Shown piece after piece: positions 1 through 12,486 of a stretch of 64,000 nt of DNA. The notes under the pieces are model-generated. The model was given only the letters and a program-made list of their open reading frames with translations. It did no database searches and had not been told where the DNA came from. Position 1 is the stretch's first letter. Every line of letters begins with the position of its first letter. This DNA comes from Thermothielavioides terrestris NRRL 8126 (taxonomy: Eukaryota; Ascomycota; Sordariomycetes; Sordariales; Chaetomiaceae), in NCBI RefSeq assembly GCF_000226115.1, contig NC_016458.1, forward strand, positions 682,001 to 746,000. The letters are read 5' to 3'. The position numbers and the translations under genes were made by a program.

Positions 1-3000
1 GGCCAGTCAATTTCCTTGCCGCTGGTGCTGGTTGGCCGAAAGCCGCCGTGAGAATAAAGGATTTTGCCTGCAAGCCCTTCAGGTATTGCCGAAGAGGTGC
101 ATTCACACCGTGCAGCATCCCGCTGCGCTCCCGTGTGGCATCAATATGTGGCTGGCAGCCCGAGCCGTGCCGGTTTGACTTTTCTTCTGTTGTGCTCCGT
201 AGTGTGCGGTGGTGTGCCTACCGCGGGCATGCAACTTCCGTGGCGGGCGACGGGAACGCCTCCTTTTCCTCTCGGCAAGGAGTCGCTTGCCCGTCTCACC
301 CGACACCGGGCTGGCCACCCCGGCGACGTTCGGATGGCAGGCTGCAGAGCCGCCGCGCACGGGTCACCATCCGCTTCCCTCCTCCTGCCATGGAGGATTG
401 TGACAGTTGTTGGGGCAAGGATCGGCTCCGAGACCCTGGTCGTCCGATTCCGGCGGTCAAGCCGCTGGCTCAGCCCTACATGGGGAGAAGCAATTCCAGC
501 AATGCTGAGCTGGTCGTGTCAGGCGACGCTGACACACGCATACACTTTAGTGTATTAGGCAAGGGAAAGGGAGGCGATGACGGGCATGGCACTCCGGGAA
601 GCGCGGAACGGGATGGACATATTCTGTAGTGTACAGTGGAGTGTACACGTGTAAGGCAAGTCCATGTAATGCGACCAGTGCTCCGTCCAGACGTATGTAT
701 TCCGTACCTTGGTAAATTTCCCTGGGCCACCCCTCCCTCCACTGCAACGTGGCACAACAGGGCACCCTGGCTGCTCGTACCCCGGCCAAATTGAAGGCGC
801 GCGGGAGAGCACGCTGATTGGGGATTGCAAACCGACACGAAAGGAGGAAGGAAGCCAGGCGACAGGGGGGAGAGGGGCAAACGGGACCGACTGCAGCCCG
901 TTTCTGCCGGCCACTCGCCCGGTCGCATCGGCAGCAGGATTTGCGAGACCAGAGCGAGGCATCCACTCGTTAGTTAGTGCATACCAGTTAACGGTAAACG
1001 TTTCTTGCGAGAGAGACTCTCTTATGCACAGTAAATCCAGTCTTTTGACATGAAGACAGCGAGCCTCACAAGTGCACGACGGGAGGCAGTTAGGTAGTTA
1101 CCACACAATGCTGCGTTTGCAGATCGTCATGGAACTCACACCTAACTGGCGCATCAGTACCGCTTGCCCCTGGTAGTATGCAGTTGATCCGTGTGTGGGC
1201 AGCGTTAAGGACTCCGTATCGGAGGATGCTTTCCGCAGGAGGCAAGGCGTGACGCCGGTCTATCACTGCAGTGAAGGCGTATCCAAACCAACGCCGTTTC
1301 CTGATGCGGTTTACAGACTTCGGGTGGAACCCCGAGGACGAAGAGGCGCCATCAAACAGTGCGACGGCTGGGACGGCTGGCCGGATCTTGGCGGTCGACC
1401 CGTTCCTCAGCCCAGCAACCGCGCGGAAGGGATATGTGGGGCGCATAAGATTTTGTTCACGTGACTGCCAAGACAAAAGTTGATTGGTTTCTGGCCACCG
1501 TGATTGGGCCCGTGGTCGGCCAACAGGGCGTGCGATAGGCCACAACAGACCGGGGAAGGGAAGCACGAACCGACCCGGTGTGATGATGATGGCGCCCGTC
1601 GAAACTTGTGGAGCGAACCGGTGTGAGTTCCGCGGACCCCGGAAGACTCGGTAGTTACGCACCCGTGTAGCCGCCTTACTTTTTTGGCGGTTCTGCGAGA
1701 ACCGCGCAGGTGCTGTGCCAGGATGTTGGTTCGCGCCACCGAACTGCGTCAGCGCCAGCGCAGGTTGGGTTGGCTGGCTTCGCAGCCCATCTTTTTTGTT
1801 CGGATTCGGATGCCCGCAATTGTCTCTCGGCGTGGCACCAGCTGACGCGACCTGGCCGCCTTTATGCGATGACATTATTTCAAACAACGCAGTATTGTTG
1901 TCATTGTCGTTGTCGTCGTTATTGTTCGCCTGTTTTGTTGAATGGCGAGTTCTCTGGCGGCAACCGCCCGCCGCTGATGGATTCTCCACGAGAGGTCTGC
2001 AGCAATTGTCTCGGGGGCTTCCGGGCCGTCATGGCCAACAACAACTCAGCTCCAGGCCGCTTCCGATCTAACCTTGGTCAGCTGAGCTCAGGTAACTGGG
2101 CCGTTCAATTGGGACTCGAGCTATCGTTTTTTAAACCAGGATCTTGCTTGTCTTGTGGTGGCGGTAACGATCACCGATGTCTGCAGGGTTTGAGTGGTTA
2201 TGCTGCGTCAGCAACCGAGTGATCTGGCCTCGTTCTCCCGTAGGCGCCGACCAAGCATCCACGGTCGGCTCGGCCGCGGAGACAGGCCACCCAAGTCATC
2301 ACGGTCCTCTCTTTGTATCAAAGCTATGGTGTAGGCGAGATGGCGGAGTGGTACCTACCTCCGTATTCAGTTCCGCGCCCCATCCGTCGACCACCCGTGT
2401 AGTGTAGTCCGCCTACCGTGATATTATGGGTACGCCTGCAAGCAATTGCTTCCAAGCATGCCCCGAGATACCGGGACCGGGTGGTTGGGAAGAAGTGGGA
2501 CAGCCGATACGACTTCACTAACGCTGGTGCCCTGGCGGCGAACGGAGGAGGGTCCGCAACAGGGGCGGACGGGATTTTGCTCTGAGTCCGCCTTGCGATG
2601 GACAGAGACGGGCCATTCTGACTGATATTTCTGGACGGCGTCAATTGGCCACTCCAGGAGGGGGAGGCTGCCGTGTTGGTGCCCAACTCGCAGCATCAAA
2701 CACATGCCGGCATGTACCGGTTCCCAAAACGCACAAAGTTGCCTCAGGCATAGCCGTCCCCTTTCTTACCAGCTCCGTCTCGGGGACGTTTCTCCGGTGC
2801 TCTTCCTTGTCCCGCAGCGCAGGAACCTGCCCGGGATGGCAAAGCCCGGGGCAGGCGAACAGAAGGTCTCCGCTACTCCGCGGAGCGTAGTCATTACACA
2901 GTGAGATCACTTGGTCGTAGGGAATATATACCGCTCTTCACAGAATTCACGAGACTAGGTAGCGTAAGCTGATCTAGTTTTCGGAGGCGCACAGTTCTAC

Positions 3001-4204
3001 AGTTCTACTGTGTATCAACAAAGGAGATCGCCGCCCGCGCCGACTCGAGGCCTGTCTGACTTGGAAGATCGACAGTCCAAGTCACTCGGAAACTCCTCAG
3101 GCGTGGACGGCGCTGCACTGCGGCACTACTGTGGATGAGCTGCCAGAGGCTTCAAAATTCTTATCAGCTCACGACTACATACCAAACGGCGATCTTGCAT
3201 TCAGTCCGGTGGAGGCCAAGTAATGTTAGGTAAATGGGCACAAAGCACACCGTACCCGCGAATTCTCGCTCATTCTTCTGTGGGTGTCGGCCTCCAGTTT
3301 ACATTTTCATGCCTGCCTTCTGACAAGTTTGCTTACACAAGTACTGACAGCCTTACTGCGCACGCAAGCTTGTTTTGGGAGCCGTGTCCACCTGCAACGG
3401 TGCGCGTCCGTTTTAAATCCTTCCATCCGTCAATGGCTGGGGCAGCGACCAACTAAGTACCTGTCCGCTCACTGCTGAAGGATCAGCATCCGCCCTGAAG
3501 GAAGCTCGCAGCTCGCTTATTACTGTCTCTGTCAGCCATTTCATTCCTCAAGCCATTTTTCATTGCCCTACAGGCAGGTCTCAGGCGTGTAAGAAAATTC
3601 CTCAGGCAGAACCGGAACAAAAGTCAAGCAGTGCCAGCAAGCAAATCAATGGAATGGAGGTTCGAGGCACTTGTAGTGTAGACTATCCAGCCAAAACAGG
3701 TGCCATGCTTCCCGCGGAATGTATTCAGTAAACGCATCTAAACTCCCGCGGATGGAGCAGCCGTCTTCAGCCTTCGAAACCCCCTCTTTGTGTCAGCGAC
3801 ACAGGGACACGGGTGTTCCCGGTCCTTTGAGAGCCGAGGCTCCTCCGCTACCACGGGAGGGAATAGCGCCCAGCTGGCACTCGGCCAATAACCGGCTGGC
3901 TGGAAACTGCCGGGGACTTCTTCGCCGAGCCAGTGTCTGAGTGTCATGTCACTGTCATGCCTGTGGCCACCGTGTGTAACATTGCGCTCGCCGTTGCGAC
4001 CCAGCCTCCAATCTGAGCGCCCGCAAGACGGCATCGTGAGTGCTGCCCGGTGGACTTGAGAACGACGAAGAAAAGTCCCGACCCAGCCTCCGTCCTGCGT
4101 AGGTGCATACTGTGTAGGCAGTCCGGAATAGTTGTACCCCATCGCCCTGAGTGGCGAAGGCGAAAGGCGGAGCGCGATGCCAATTGAGCGGGGTTTGACC
4201 GGCA

Positions 4205-4207
<3 letters not shown>

Positions 4208-4239
<32 letters not shown>
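4208..4239. repeat. A32 homopolymer
   Basis: An uninterrupted run of 32 adenines lies in gene-free sequence. A long chance reading frame runs through it on the minus strand as a phenylalanine run. Confidence 0.95.
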
Positions 4240-4240
<1 letters not shown>

Positions 4241-5091
4241 ACATGGCAAGTCGGCGAGCAACGCTGGGCAACGGACCCCTGTCAGCATCGGAGAGACGTG
4301 CGTGGGTGAAACGGAGGGGCTTCCGCCCGTCGTCGCAGAAACAGGTTGCTTGCATGCCGTCCCTTGCAAAACTTGGAGAAGCGAGCCGTCAGGCAGGAAG
4401 GGAAGGCGTCCATGCCAGCCAATGGCTTCTGGAAGACGCGCTGCGCCGCAGGGCACTATCCATGCGGGCGCAGTTGAGAAAAAACCGAAGCGGGTGCAGG
4501 CATGCAGCTTAGTCAAGCGGCCAATGGGAGGATGCGCCCGGAAGAAGGGCGACGGGATGAGCCTAAAAGAGGTGCGGGCGGCACGCGCATCCATGCCGCA
4601 GTCACTTCCATCGATCCATCCGATCCTTGTTCCCCACCAGCCGAGAATTGCCTTGTTTGGCGGTGGAGCTTCCGCGGGCCTGACCCAGCCGTTGTGTGTG
4701 CATAATCCGTACAGTGTGTTCTTAACTCCGTAATTTACAAGGTTTCCACACCCAGTGCTGCACCTGTCGATTGCGCACCGTCTCCGGAATACCCAACACG
4801 GCCTGTACGGGATGAGCAAGAACGGAAACCAGGCTGAAAATGCCTGAGACTGCAACGTCGTATCCGCAAAGCATACCAAGAGTTACAAAGTCGCCGAAGA
4901 GTGTCAACAACAAGCGCTCGGCGGCAGGGACGCTCACTGTGCAAGTTGACCTTACTGCGTACGCAGGACGCAGTCGTTAGATGGGCTTCGGTTCTGGCCC
5001 TGGCCCGAGCGGTGTGAGGATGCAAAGCACTTACTCGCGATACCCACTTGGCCATTTCTTCTTTGATGCAAATGCTCCCTCACGGTCAGCT

Positions 5092-5119
5092 TACACTACA
5101 CTAGTAGTAGTGTAGTGTA
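5092..5119. repeat. Perfect 12-bp inverted repeat
   Basis: TACACTACACTA, a GTAG spacer, then TAGTGTAGTGTA: a perfect 12-bp stem with a 4-base loop. Related TAGTGTA/TACACTA fragments recur elsewhere in the window (near 638, 3676 and 23605). Confidence 0.9.
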
Positions 5120-5717
5120 TCCAGAGACTCGAGAGAAGGGAGCAGGCGTAACTGCACCCAATTGCTGCGCTGCAGCCGTTTCCATTCGTGGTTTATACCG
5201 CTGCTCGTTTTGCTGGGTCCCCCTCCCTGCTGATCGTTGCCCCTAGACGTGTGATTTGCTGGGATTAGGTAGTGAACTTGGCGTGTTAATTAATCGGCCT
5301 TATGCCATGCTTCCCACCCTCTCTGAGAACGCCTTTTTTTTGAGTGTTGTGTGTGTTGTGTGTGTCTTTGTGTGCGTTTACTGTGTAAGAGCTGCCTTTC
5401 TCACACGCAGCTACACGCCGCCTCTCCTCTGCGCCCGACTTTGCTTCCCTGGGGCTTTGGGGCCGGGCGGGATATGGAGTCTTGTCTTGTGTGAACCGTC
5501 TGCTATGCGTATAGCTAGGTACAGTACATACAGAGAGTATCAATTTGTCGCGGAGACCCGCGGCTCACGGAGACAGGCCGACGAGCTGTTGAAGGGGGCA
5601 AGACGGAGCAGACGGGACAAAAGAAGAGGGAGGCGGCTGGATTCTTTGACGGAAAGCTTCGGCCCACGCTCCTGCTCAACCTCAATTCCTCTTCCCGGTT
5701 TCCCAGTGGTCGGGTAA

Positions 5718-5763
5718 AGACGATGGAGGGGCGGGCTGCGAAGCCCCGCCCCTCGAACCGTCT
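5718..5763. repeat. Long GC-rich hairpin
   Basis: AGACG (5718-5722) pairs with CGTCT (5759-5763), and GAGGGGCGGG (5726-5735) pairs perfectly with CCCGCCCCTC (5745-5754). The loop is 9 bases and a small internal loop separates the two helices. It lies far from any supported gene. It could be a structured RNA, a cruciform or the remnant of a small transposon. Confidence 0.85.
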
Positions 5764-8700
5764 CCTCGAAGGCGGTCTCTCCGTGTCGCATGCATGACGC
5801 ATCTGGTGGGTGGCCAGCGACGGCAAACCTAATATGCGCCTGGGGTGAAGTGAATAAGGCAGTGATGAAGGCCCATCGCCTGGCCGCGATTCACGAGCGT
5901 GGGAAGGCGGTTTTGTTGCAAAGACGATCGATCTTGGTTCCCGAGGAGTTATCCCTGCCGCGCCGCGCGGGAAGCCCTGTCAATGCAGCTACGGGAACGA
6001 CCAGGTGGCCACATGCGCGGGCCGTCCGCCGGCCTACTCTGTAGGTAGTTACTGTTTGTACACGATACAGTCGCTGCTGCGTACGTGTAATGTGTCGAGA
6101 AGTATCCGCTTTCTGTCCCTCGAGGCGCCGACAGGAAGACGATGGCGGCCCGTCCCCAACACTTTAGGTAGGCGATCTAGAACGCCGGAGAGTCTGAGCA
6201 CTGCAATCTCACATGAATGGGCGGTGGGCGAAGGCGGGGTCCCTCTGCTTCGGAGCATATGCGATGCGAGGTGTAAAAAGTACTGCGAAGTAGTAACCGG
6301 CACAAGATGGTGCGGGACGGGACGGGAAGTTCGGTTGCTCGATGCCGCCGCGTCCCGTTTTGTTTTGTGGACGCATCAACAACGTTGCCTCACTGGCCAG
6401 AAGTGATTAGCCTCCGAAGATCGTTTGTTCTCAGGTGCAGGGCGCCTTGCCCGTCATGCTAACGGGAGCTTTGATCCGACCCATCCAGCTGCTCTCCTCC
6501 CGTGGTTGATCTCCTGTTTTCCCGCGTCCAACTGCTGGCAGCTTTGGCTCCCAGTCTGAGCATGCATGACGCAGGACAACCGAGACAAACATGCCGTCAG
6601 TACCCTTTCGTACAACCACCGCTACTGCGTACAGGCGTGCGTGACACTACCAAATGCATGCCTCGCTCGTACCTCGGAGCTTCGCCCATGCCGTCCTGGC
6701 CATGAGCTGTCGCGAAAAAAGAAAACAACGGCCTCGCGGATGAGCCGGCCTTTGTAGGACGACAGTGGGCGTTGAGCGTCATCTGCGACCAGAATGCACG
6801 TGTTGGGCAAGCGAGACATCTTCCACGAAGCCTCTTTCGGTCTCGGCGTCCGGTGAGCACCTGCAGCCACCACTAACCACGTTCCTTTCGCCTCTCGGGG
6901 TCTCCCGACTCGCCACTTTGGAGAGACAACGATGCTGATCGAACACATGTTTGACATCCTGTTGTTCATTCATTGGAGTGCCTTCGCGTAAGATTGGTTC
7001 GCCGACTTCACTGCCGGCACGCGTCGGGCGAGACGTGGCCCGGGTCCTTAAGGGATTCAAGGCGGGTCGTCGGGCAGCCATCTCGGCGACTCGCTGCGAA
7101 CATCGTGAAAAGGGCCGCTGCATGCACGATTGGTTCTAGACAACAAGATCTTTGGGAGATAGGTCGGAAAGGAGGTATATCTGCGTTGTTAAAATGTCTG
7201 TAACTTCCAGGCCCCGGTCCCTCATTGCGTGTACGGAAACCGCTGTGCCGAGTATGGGAAGTTACTGGGACAGTTGCGCTCGGTCATCGCTTATGTTACC
7301 TCCCGTCGACACCTCGAGGAGTGGCGTATTGCAAGGTACCTTAGGTACCAACTGCACAGTGGACACAGAGGTGCACATGTCAATTCTTTCATTCTCTTTA
7401 GTAGCCGTCCTCGTCGTTGTCCTCGAATCTCCGGGTGGTTGGCATTGAAAGATGTTACTAACAACAAGCATCTCCCAGCCAGGAAGCAGCGTGACGACGG
7501 TGAATGGCTCACTCCCCATCGAGTCACTCCACGGAGGCAGGAGCAGTAAGCTCTTTGTCACCAACGCACACCACAGCGCCAAGGCTGCCGTGTATCCGTG
7601 GAAAAGTTTTATTCCGGAAAGTCAGCTGATCTTGACTGACGCAGGCTGCTGCTAACTTAGTGTAATTATGTGTATGCTGGGGCGCTGGCTGCGCTAGGGA
7701 TGTGGCATAATTCCGAGATCGTCAGGGGACCAGCGACGCAGTCTTCCGAAGTTCTCGGGGAGCACAGGGCCGGAAAAGAGCGGGATGGCGCTGGCTACAA
7801 CATCTTGACCGATGCGTCAAGACGCAAGGGGCAGGCAGGCAGCCGCTTTGACCATGCCGTGAACCTTGCCGCACCGGCCCGAAGCTGAGTGGGCCGAGAC
7901 CGCCGATGTTGGTCGTTGGGCTCAGTCTTTCGGATCGAGCCTGGCCAGCCGTGGGCGCACAAAGTTGTGTGATTGCGTCACCTCTCGAAGGGATCGGCTC
8001 CCCGAGCACAGTCTCGCGCCACTGTGTTCCTCCCAGCGCTGTCGTTTCTTTCCCGTTTGGCGTTGCCGTTGACGCACAAACATGGAAGGCGATTCAGCCG
8101 CAGTGCGTATGTCAGGTAGCTAGGTACCTTCCGAGTTATTCCGGTCCTCAAATCCCAGCGCGGAGCATTTTACCAGCTCAGCGCTGGAGATTCCGGCAGA
8201 GAATCGTGGAGACGCGGCGCATAATGCATGTTGCGGTGAGGTCCTATGTGCGTACTACGTGGGGACGTGGGGAGTTGAGAAGAGCACTCATGGCTGGGCA
8301 GCCGACGACTCTGTGCGGATACTTGGTAATACGAAGTAAGGTGATCATTGCTCGGTGCGTTAACGTATCGGACGGAATAACGTTACGACACGCCCGGATT
8401 TGAACGATCAGGGATGAGGCCCCGAGCGCCTGCGACCTCACCTGCGGCCGGGCGACGGCTGCCGCCGTTGTGGCGCAACAGTGGTCGTACAATGCTGTAT
8501 TTGACAAGCGTTGCATCACTCGCACGGTTTGGGCTCGCTTCCACTCTGAGAGGGAGATGGTGAGTCGACATTCATCAGTCAGCGTGGTGTCGTAGTCGCA
8601 ATCCAAACTTCGACCGTCATAGCAAAAGGTGGAAATGGGAGTTTGGTCCAGGTGAATCTGCCTTGAAACTGCAGACAGTGCAAAGCGATTGAAACCCAAC

Positions 8701-10220
8701 CAAGAAGATGCCTTCTTGGCCTTCGGGACCCCATGAAACTATAAACGGACCGAGTCGCATGAACAAGGGACAGCGGCCCTACCCGAGCTGCTCCCGCGCG
8801 AAGGCGCAATTCTATGATCCACTTCTCGGTAGGATCACTTGAAACGACCAGAGCCTTTGCTGTGCCTGCCAGCAGCCAACTGAATCCAACCGTCCAGGGA
8901 ATGAATCCAACGCAGCGGTCCAAGCGCGTGCAGTTGCGGGAGCATTGCCCGACCTGTGAATGGCACAAGCGCAGACAGTGCAAGCCGGGGCAGCAGCCAA
9001 CCGTTTCATTCCCAGAATCGCTTGCCAGCTTTACGTCACCGACAAAACCCCGCCGGGAAACACACCAGGTACTCCGTACAAGTTATGACCCTGTCGAACG
9101 ACTCGCTGCGTCTTTCTGAATTGCGAAGTAGGATGCATCATCAGCATCCCGCTGTCCCCTCCGCACCAGAATCGCTCTGGGCCCTTCGCTACCGGGTCCG
9201 GACACACTGCCGCCTACGACGCAGCTGGCCGTGGTTTGCCATTACGCGCCCAAAACAACGAGCCCTTCACCAACAGCCAGACATGACAAACAGGCCTGTC
9301 ATCTTTTCCCCAAGCGCTGGGCTGGTTGCAAGAAGTGGACATGTTCTTGACAGGAAGCAATCCCAAGTTGCCGGTTGTTTGCGCCGCAGCTGGCCGGTCG
9401 CCCGCCCAACAGCGGCGGCTGGGAAGCGCTGGACCTGAAGCGCAGAGCGGTTAGGCTCTTGGGGTGCCCTTGGTGGGCGGCCAAGGAAGGAGCGCACCCT
9501 TCGATGCGTGAGAAACCTGGAAGTCGCAGCTTTCCTGCCTGTCCCAGCTGCCGGATAAGCTTGGAGCAAGCAAGTCCTCTGGGCCGCGGCGGCGGCTCGG
9601 CTTCTTGGGCTTTGTTCCTTCCATGTTTTTGGTCATTCGATCGAATCGGCTTGAGCGACCAGTGCCAGCCGGCCGTGCGCACACCCGACCCTTGGCTTGG
9701 GCTCGCATGATCCCACCCACCCTTGTGTTCAGGTTGGACACTAGACTAGGGTACCGAGCCTTCGCTTCCCGCTGCGCCCACACCTTCCGTCACTGCAACA
9801 CGCTCGCCACACACCCCTCCCCTGCCCACCCCAGCAGCATGCAGCTAACATCTGCACTCTGCACCCGTTTCCGTTTCCCTTCCCGCTTCCCATGTCCCGC
9901 CCCCCTGTCGCGGTCCCCTCCCCCCGGCGTCGTTAACTGAGTACCCACTGTGGACTGTGGGCGATCGAAACCGCTCATGCGCTGGAGAGCTGCCTGATTC
10001 GCTACCGCAGCAGGAACGCAGGCGGCGGTGTTCCACTGTCGGGGGGGTCTTGCTGGACTTCATGCAGCCCCTAGCTTATTTTTCGCTTTTTCAGCCCCGC
10101 TGGTCGTGCACACTAACTTCGGGACCAGGCCGCCAGCAAGAAGGGAACTCCCGCCCCCTGATAACTAAAGGGCTCGTTCAAGTTCCCGTCCCGGCGCAAC
10201 ACTCTGGGTACATCATCACC

Positions 10221-10320
10221 CGCGCCCCCCCACCCTCGGCGGCACATCTCCCTCCTGCCTCCTCCCTCCTGCCTCCTCCCTCCTTCCTTCCCGCCTTCTC
10301 GTTCTTCGCCATCCTTTCTC
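10221..10320 (+). promoter_or_regulatory. CT-rich leader upstream of zinc-cluster gene
   Basis: A strongly pyrimidine-rich tract lies 270-370 bases before the start codon at 10591, including about three copies of a 14-base unit built on CCTCCCTCCTGCCT. Pyrimidine tracts are common just ahead of transcription starts in filamentous fungi. Assigning this one to the promoter or 5' leader is inference from position and composition. Confidence 0.4.
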
Positions 10321-10590
10321 CCCAGCCTGAGGTCTCCTGCGACCTGTGGCTCCACTCTGCCCTCTCGACCACATCTCGTCCTCGCAGACGTCTCGGAGCA
10401 GAGAGCAGTAAAACGCAGCGCCTCGTCTGCGAGCTACCGCCCCCATCCGCCTTGCTTGAGGGTTCCTCCTGAGGATCGCAACGCGCTCCCGCTGGAGCGT
10501 TCGAATGCTTGTTGGGCGGCGTGCCCTTCTGTCTCGCTAATTGCCCGCCCGGTCGAGCTGCGCGCCAACCATTGACGATCAAGGTGCAGC

Positions 10591-12151
10591 ATGGCGGACG
10601 ACTATCGGAGAGTCAAAGAGGACGGCGCGCGAGATCCCCAGGAAGCCATGCGCTACCCGCCTCCGTCTGAAAGTGATGATCGGAGACGGCCCCCTCAAGC
10701 GGGCCTAGACAGCGCTCCGCTGCCCGCGATGCCGTCCTATCCACCCCCAGGGCCGGCTTACCAGCCAGATCCGCGCTATCCGGACCGAGGCTACCCCCCG
10801 GACCCAAGATACCCACCAGATCCCCGGAGCTGGCCGCCGGAACCCCCAGCTCCAAACGGCTATCACCCTCCACCGGACCCGCGCTATCCCCCTCCCTATC
10901 CCGCTCAAGACCCCCGTCAGTTTGAGGACCGGAGGCAGTTCGACGACCGTAGCAGGCCTTACGACGATAGGATGCGGCAGTACGACGATCGGCGGCAGTA
11001 CGAGGACCGGAGACCCTACGAGGACCAGAGACTATACGATGATCCTCGGCAGTACCCCGACCGCAGGCCCTACCCCGACCCGTACTACGATCAACAGCAG
11101 GCGGCTCAGGGGAGGGGTGGCGGGTATGGCCCCGACTACTACAGATACCCACCGGCCCCCTATCCGTATGGGATGGGCCCGCCGCCGCCGCCTCCGTCGA
11201 CTCAGCAGCAAACGGCGCCGAGGCAAAGGACGTCCATTGCCTGCCGCTATTGCAGAAAGAGAAAGGTAACACTGATGCTCGCGCCGGGGGCTGCCGGCTG
11301 GTCTTTGCACGCGTAGGGGCTAACTTGGACCTCGGTAGATCCGTTGCAGCGGTTACACCCACACGACGAACGGCAAGTGCACAAACTGCGACAAGCTGCG
11401 AATCGACTGCATCTTTCAGCCCGTCTCGTCGAATTCGTCTGCCGCTTTTGTTCCGGTGTCGGCTGTTCCAGGAGGTGTGCCTCCAGGAACCCCGCTTTAC
11501 GGAGCGTACGGGCAGCCTTTGCCCCCTGCCACCGCGCCAGCGCAGCAAGCTCGCCCTTATCCGTATCCGCCGACTGAGTACACCCCGCCGATGCAGTCGC
11601 CTACAGGAGCATATGTCCCTTACGACGACAAAGACCCCGGGCGCCGACGGGCCCGCCCGCTCGAGGAGGAGCACAGTTCGCGACCGCCGCCGCCGAACTA
11701 CCCTCTCGACGATGATCCTCGCAGACGATCCCCGGTTTCGCTCGGCAGCAACGGGACCCCGCCGGCGGCTTATCCGCAGTACCAGCAACAAGGCCCCTAT
11801 GACCGGGACCGGCCCCCGACTCCCACCCGGAATAGCCCGTCTCGGCCTATGCCGCTGCAGCCGCCGTCAAGAACGCCTCAGGTCCCACTATCTCAGGTGC
11901 AACCGGCGCAGCCGCCGCTGCAATCCCAGCTGCTGCCCCAGGCGCGGCCTCAGCCCCAGCCTGCGCCGAGCAGCTATTCGCAGCCTCCTCCGCCGAGCAG
12001 CTATTCACAGCCCCCGTCGAGCAGTTATTCCCAGGCTCCCTCGAGCACTTACTCTAACCCGATGAGCCTGGATAACCTGATGGGGCCGGGCCCTCGGACG
12101 GTCAACGACATCGACCGGAACATGCTCGGAAGGCTGGACAGACGGTCCTAA
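10591..12151 (+). CDS. Zn(II)2Cys6 zinc-cluster transcription factor
   Basis: Predicted 495-residue nuclear DNA-binding regulator in two exons: 10591-11265 and 11339-12151. The 73-bp intron (GTAACA donor, CTAAC branch point, GGTAG acceptor) falls inside the zinc cluster. Once it is removed, the finger reads C-x2-C-x6-C-x10-C-x2-C-x6-C (about residues 216-248), the binuclear zinc cluster found only in fungi. The finger sits mid-protein. The N-terminal part is rich in proline, tyrosine and aspartate, with nine copies of a hexapeptide of the form [QPL]-[YF]-x-D-R-R. The C-terminal part is rich in proline, serine and glutamine. No fungal_trans middle homology domain is visible. The start is the first ATG that opens the long frame. 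The class is clear; target genes and orthology are not, so no symbol is given. Confidence 0.85.
10918..11085 (+). repeat. 18-bp coding tandem repeat (hexapeptide x9)
   Basis: Nine degenerate 18-base units in the first exon of the zinc-cluster gene encode [QPL]-[YF]-[DEP]-D-R-R-type hexapeptides. One unit is stretched by two codons near 10954-10977. The result is a highly charged, tyrosine-rich, probably disordered segment just ahead of the zinc cluster. Confidence 0.8.
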
Positions 12152-12468
12152 GTCCTAGCCCAGGTTGGGCCATCGCGGTGCAGCCGACGAACGGTTTAGT
12201 CTGGCACTAACGTGGAACCCTATCAAGCGTTTCGCCGTCGGCGGTGGGCCAAAAATTACGCGGTCTAATCTTTAGCGTTTTCTCCCGTCTCCCGTGGTGG
12301 AAATGCAAGCTGATATTTTTGTTGAAATTTTGCACGTCTCTGTTACTGGGTTATTTATCGTTTTCCCTTCCGATTTCCTGCTTTTGCTCTGGGTTTTCCC
12401 TCTGGTTGTTGGCATTTGTTTCCGGGTCCATCCTTTTTCATAATCGCTCCTATCTGGCTTTCTATCCA

Positions 12469-12486
12469 TTTTTTTTTTTTTTTTTT
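12469..12486. repeat. T18 homopolymer
   Basis: Eighteen thymines about 320 bases past the stop codon of the zinc-cluster gene, inside a T-rich stretch (12240-12500) that probably includes its 3' untranslated region. Confidence 0.9.

Larger units (their letters stand above)
1..10590. other. Gene-poor 10.6-kb stretch
   Basis: I see no gene here. Open frames on both strands are short, have random-looking composition and join to no recognisable domain. The stretch does hold a 32-A homopolymer (4208-4239), two strong hairpins (5092-5119 and 5718-5763), a GT-rich patch near 5340-5380, and scattered TACTCCGTAC-like and GGTACCT-like motifs. The last 600 bases are CT-rich and probably belong to the promoter and leader of the zinc-cluster gene at 10591. 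A long non-coding transcript or a gene built of very short exons cannot be excluded by eye. Confidence 0.6.

Noticed and set aside
3944..4879. 311-codon minus-strand frame with a phenylalanine run
   Set aside because: The frame passes straight through the A32 tract, has random composition and matches no known family.
4722..5055. Intron-like signature (GTAAGT, CTAAC, GCAG, about 80 bp) followed by a 70-codon minus-strand frame
   Set aside because: No upstream frame with a start codon joins in phase to the downstream frame, so a gene model could not be built.
8385..8460. tRNA-like B box (GTTCAAATCC) on the minus strand
   Set aside because: No pairing T-stem, D-arm or acceptor stem could be formed around it.
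9957..10472. 171-codon frame upstream of the zinc-cluster gene
   Set aside because: Its composition follows the CT-rich leader and it has no conserved feature; most likely untranslated leader or promoter.
10613..11791. 392-codon open frame on the minus strand
   Set aside because: Antisense to the zinc-cluster gene and driven by its repeats.
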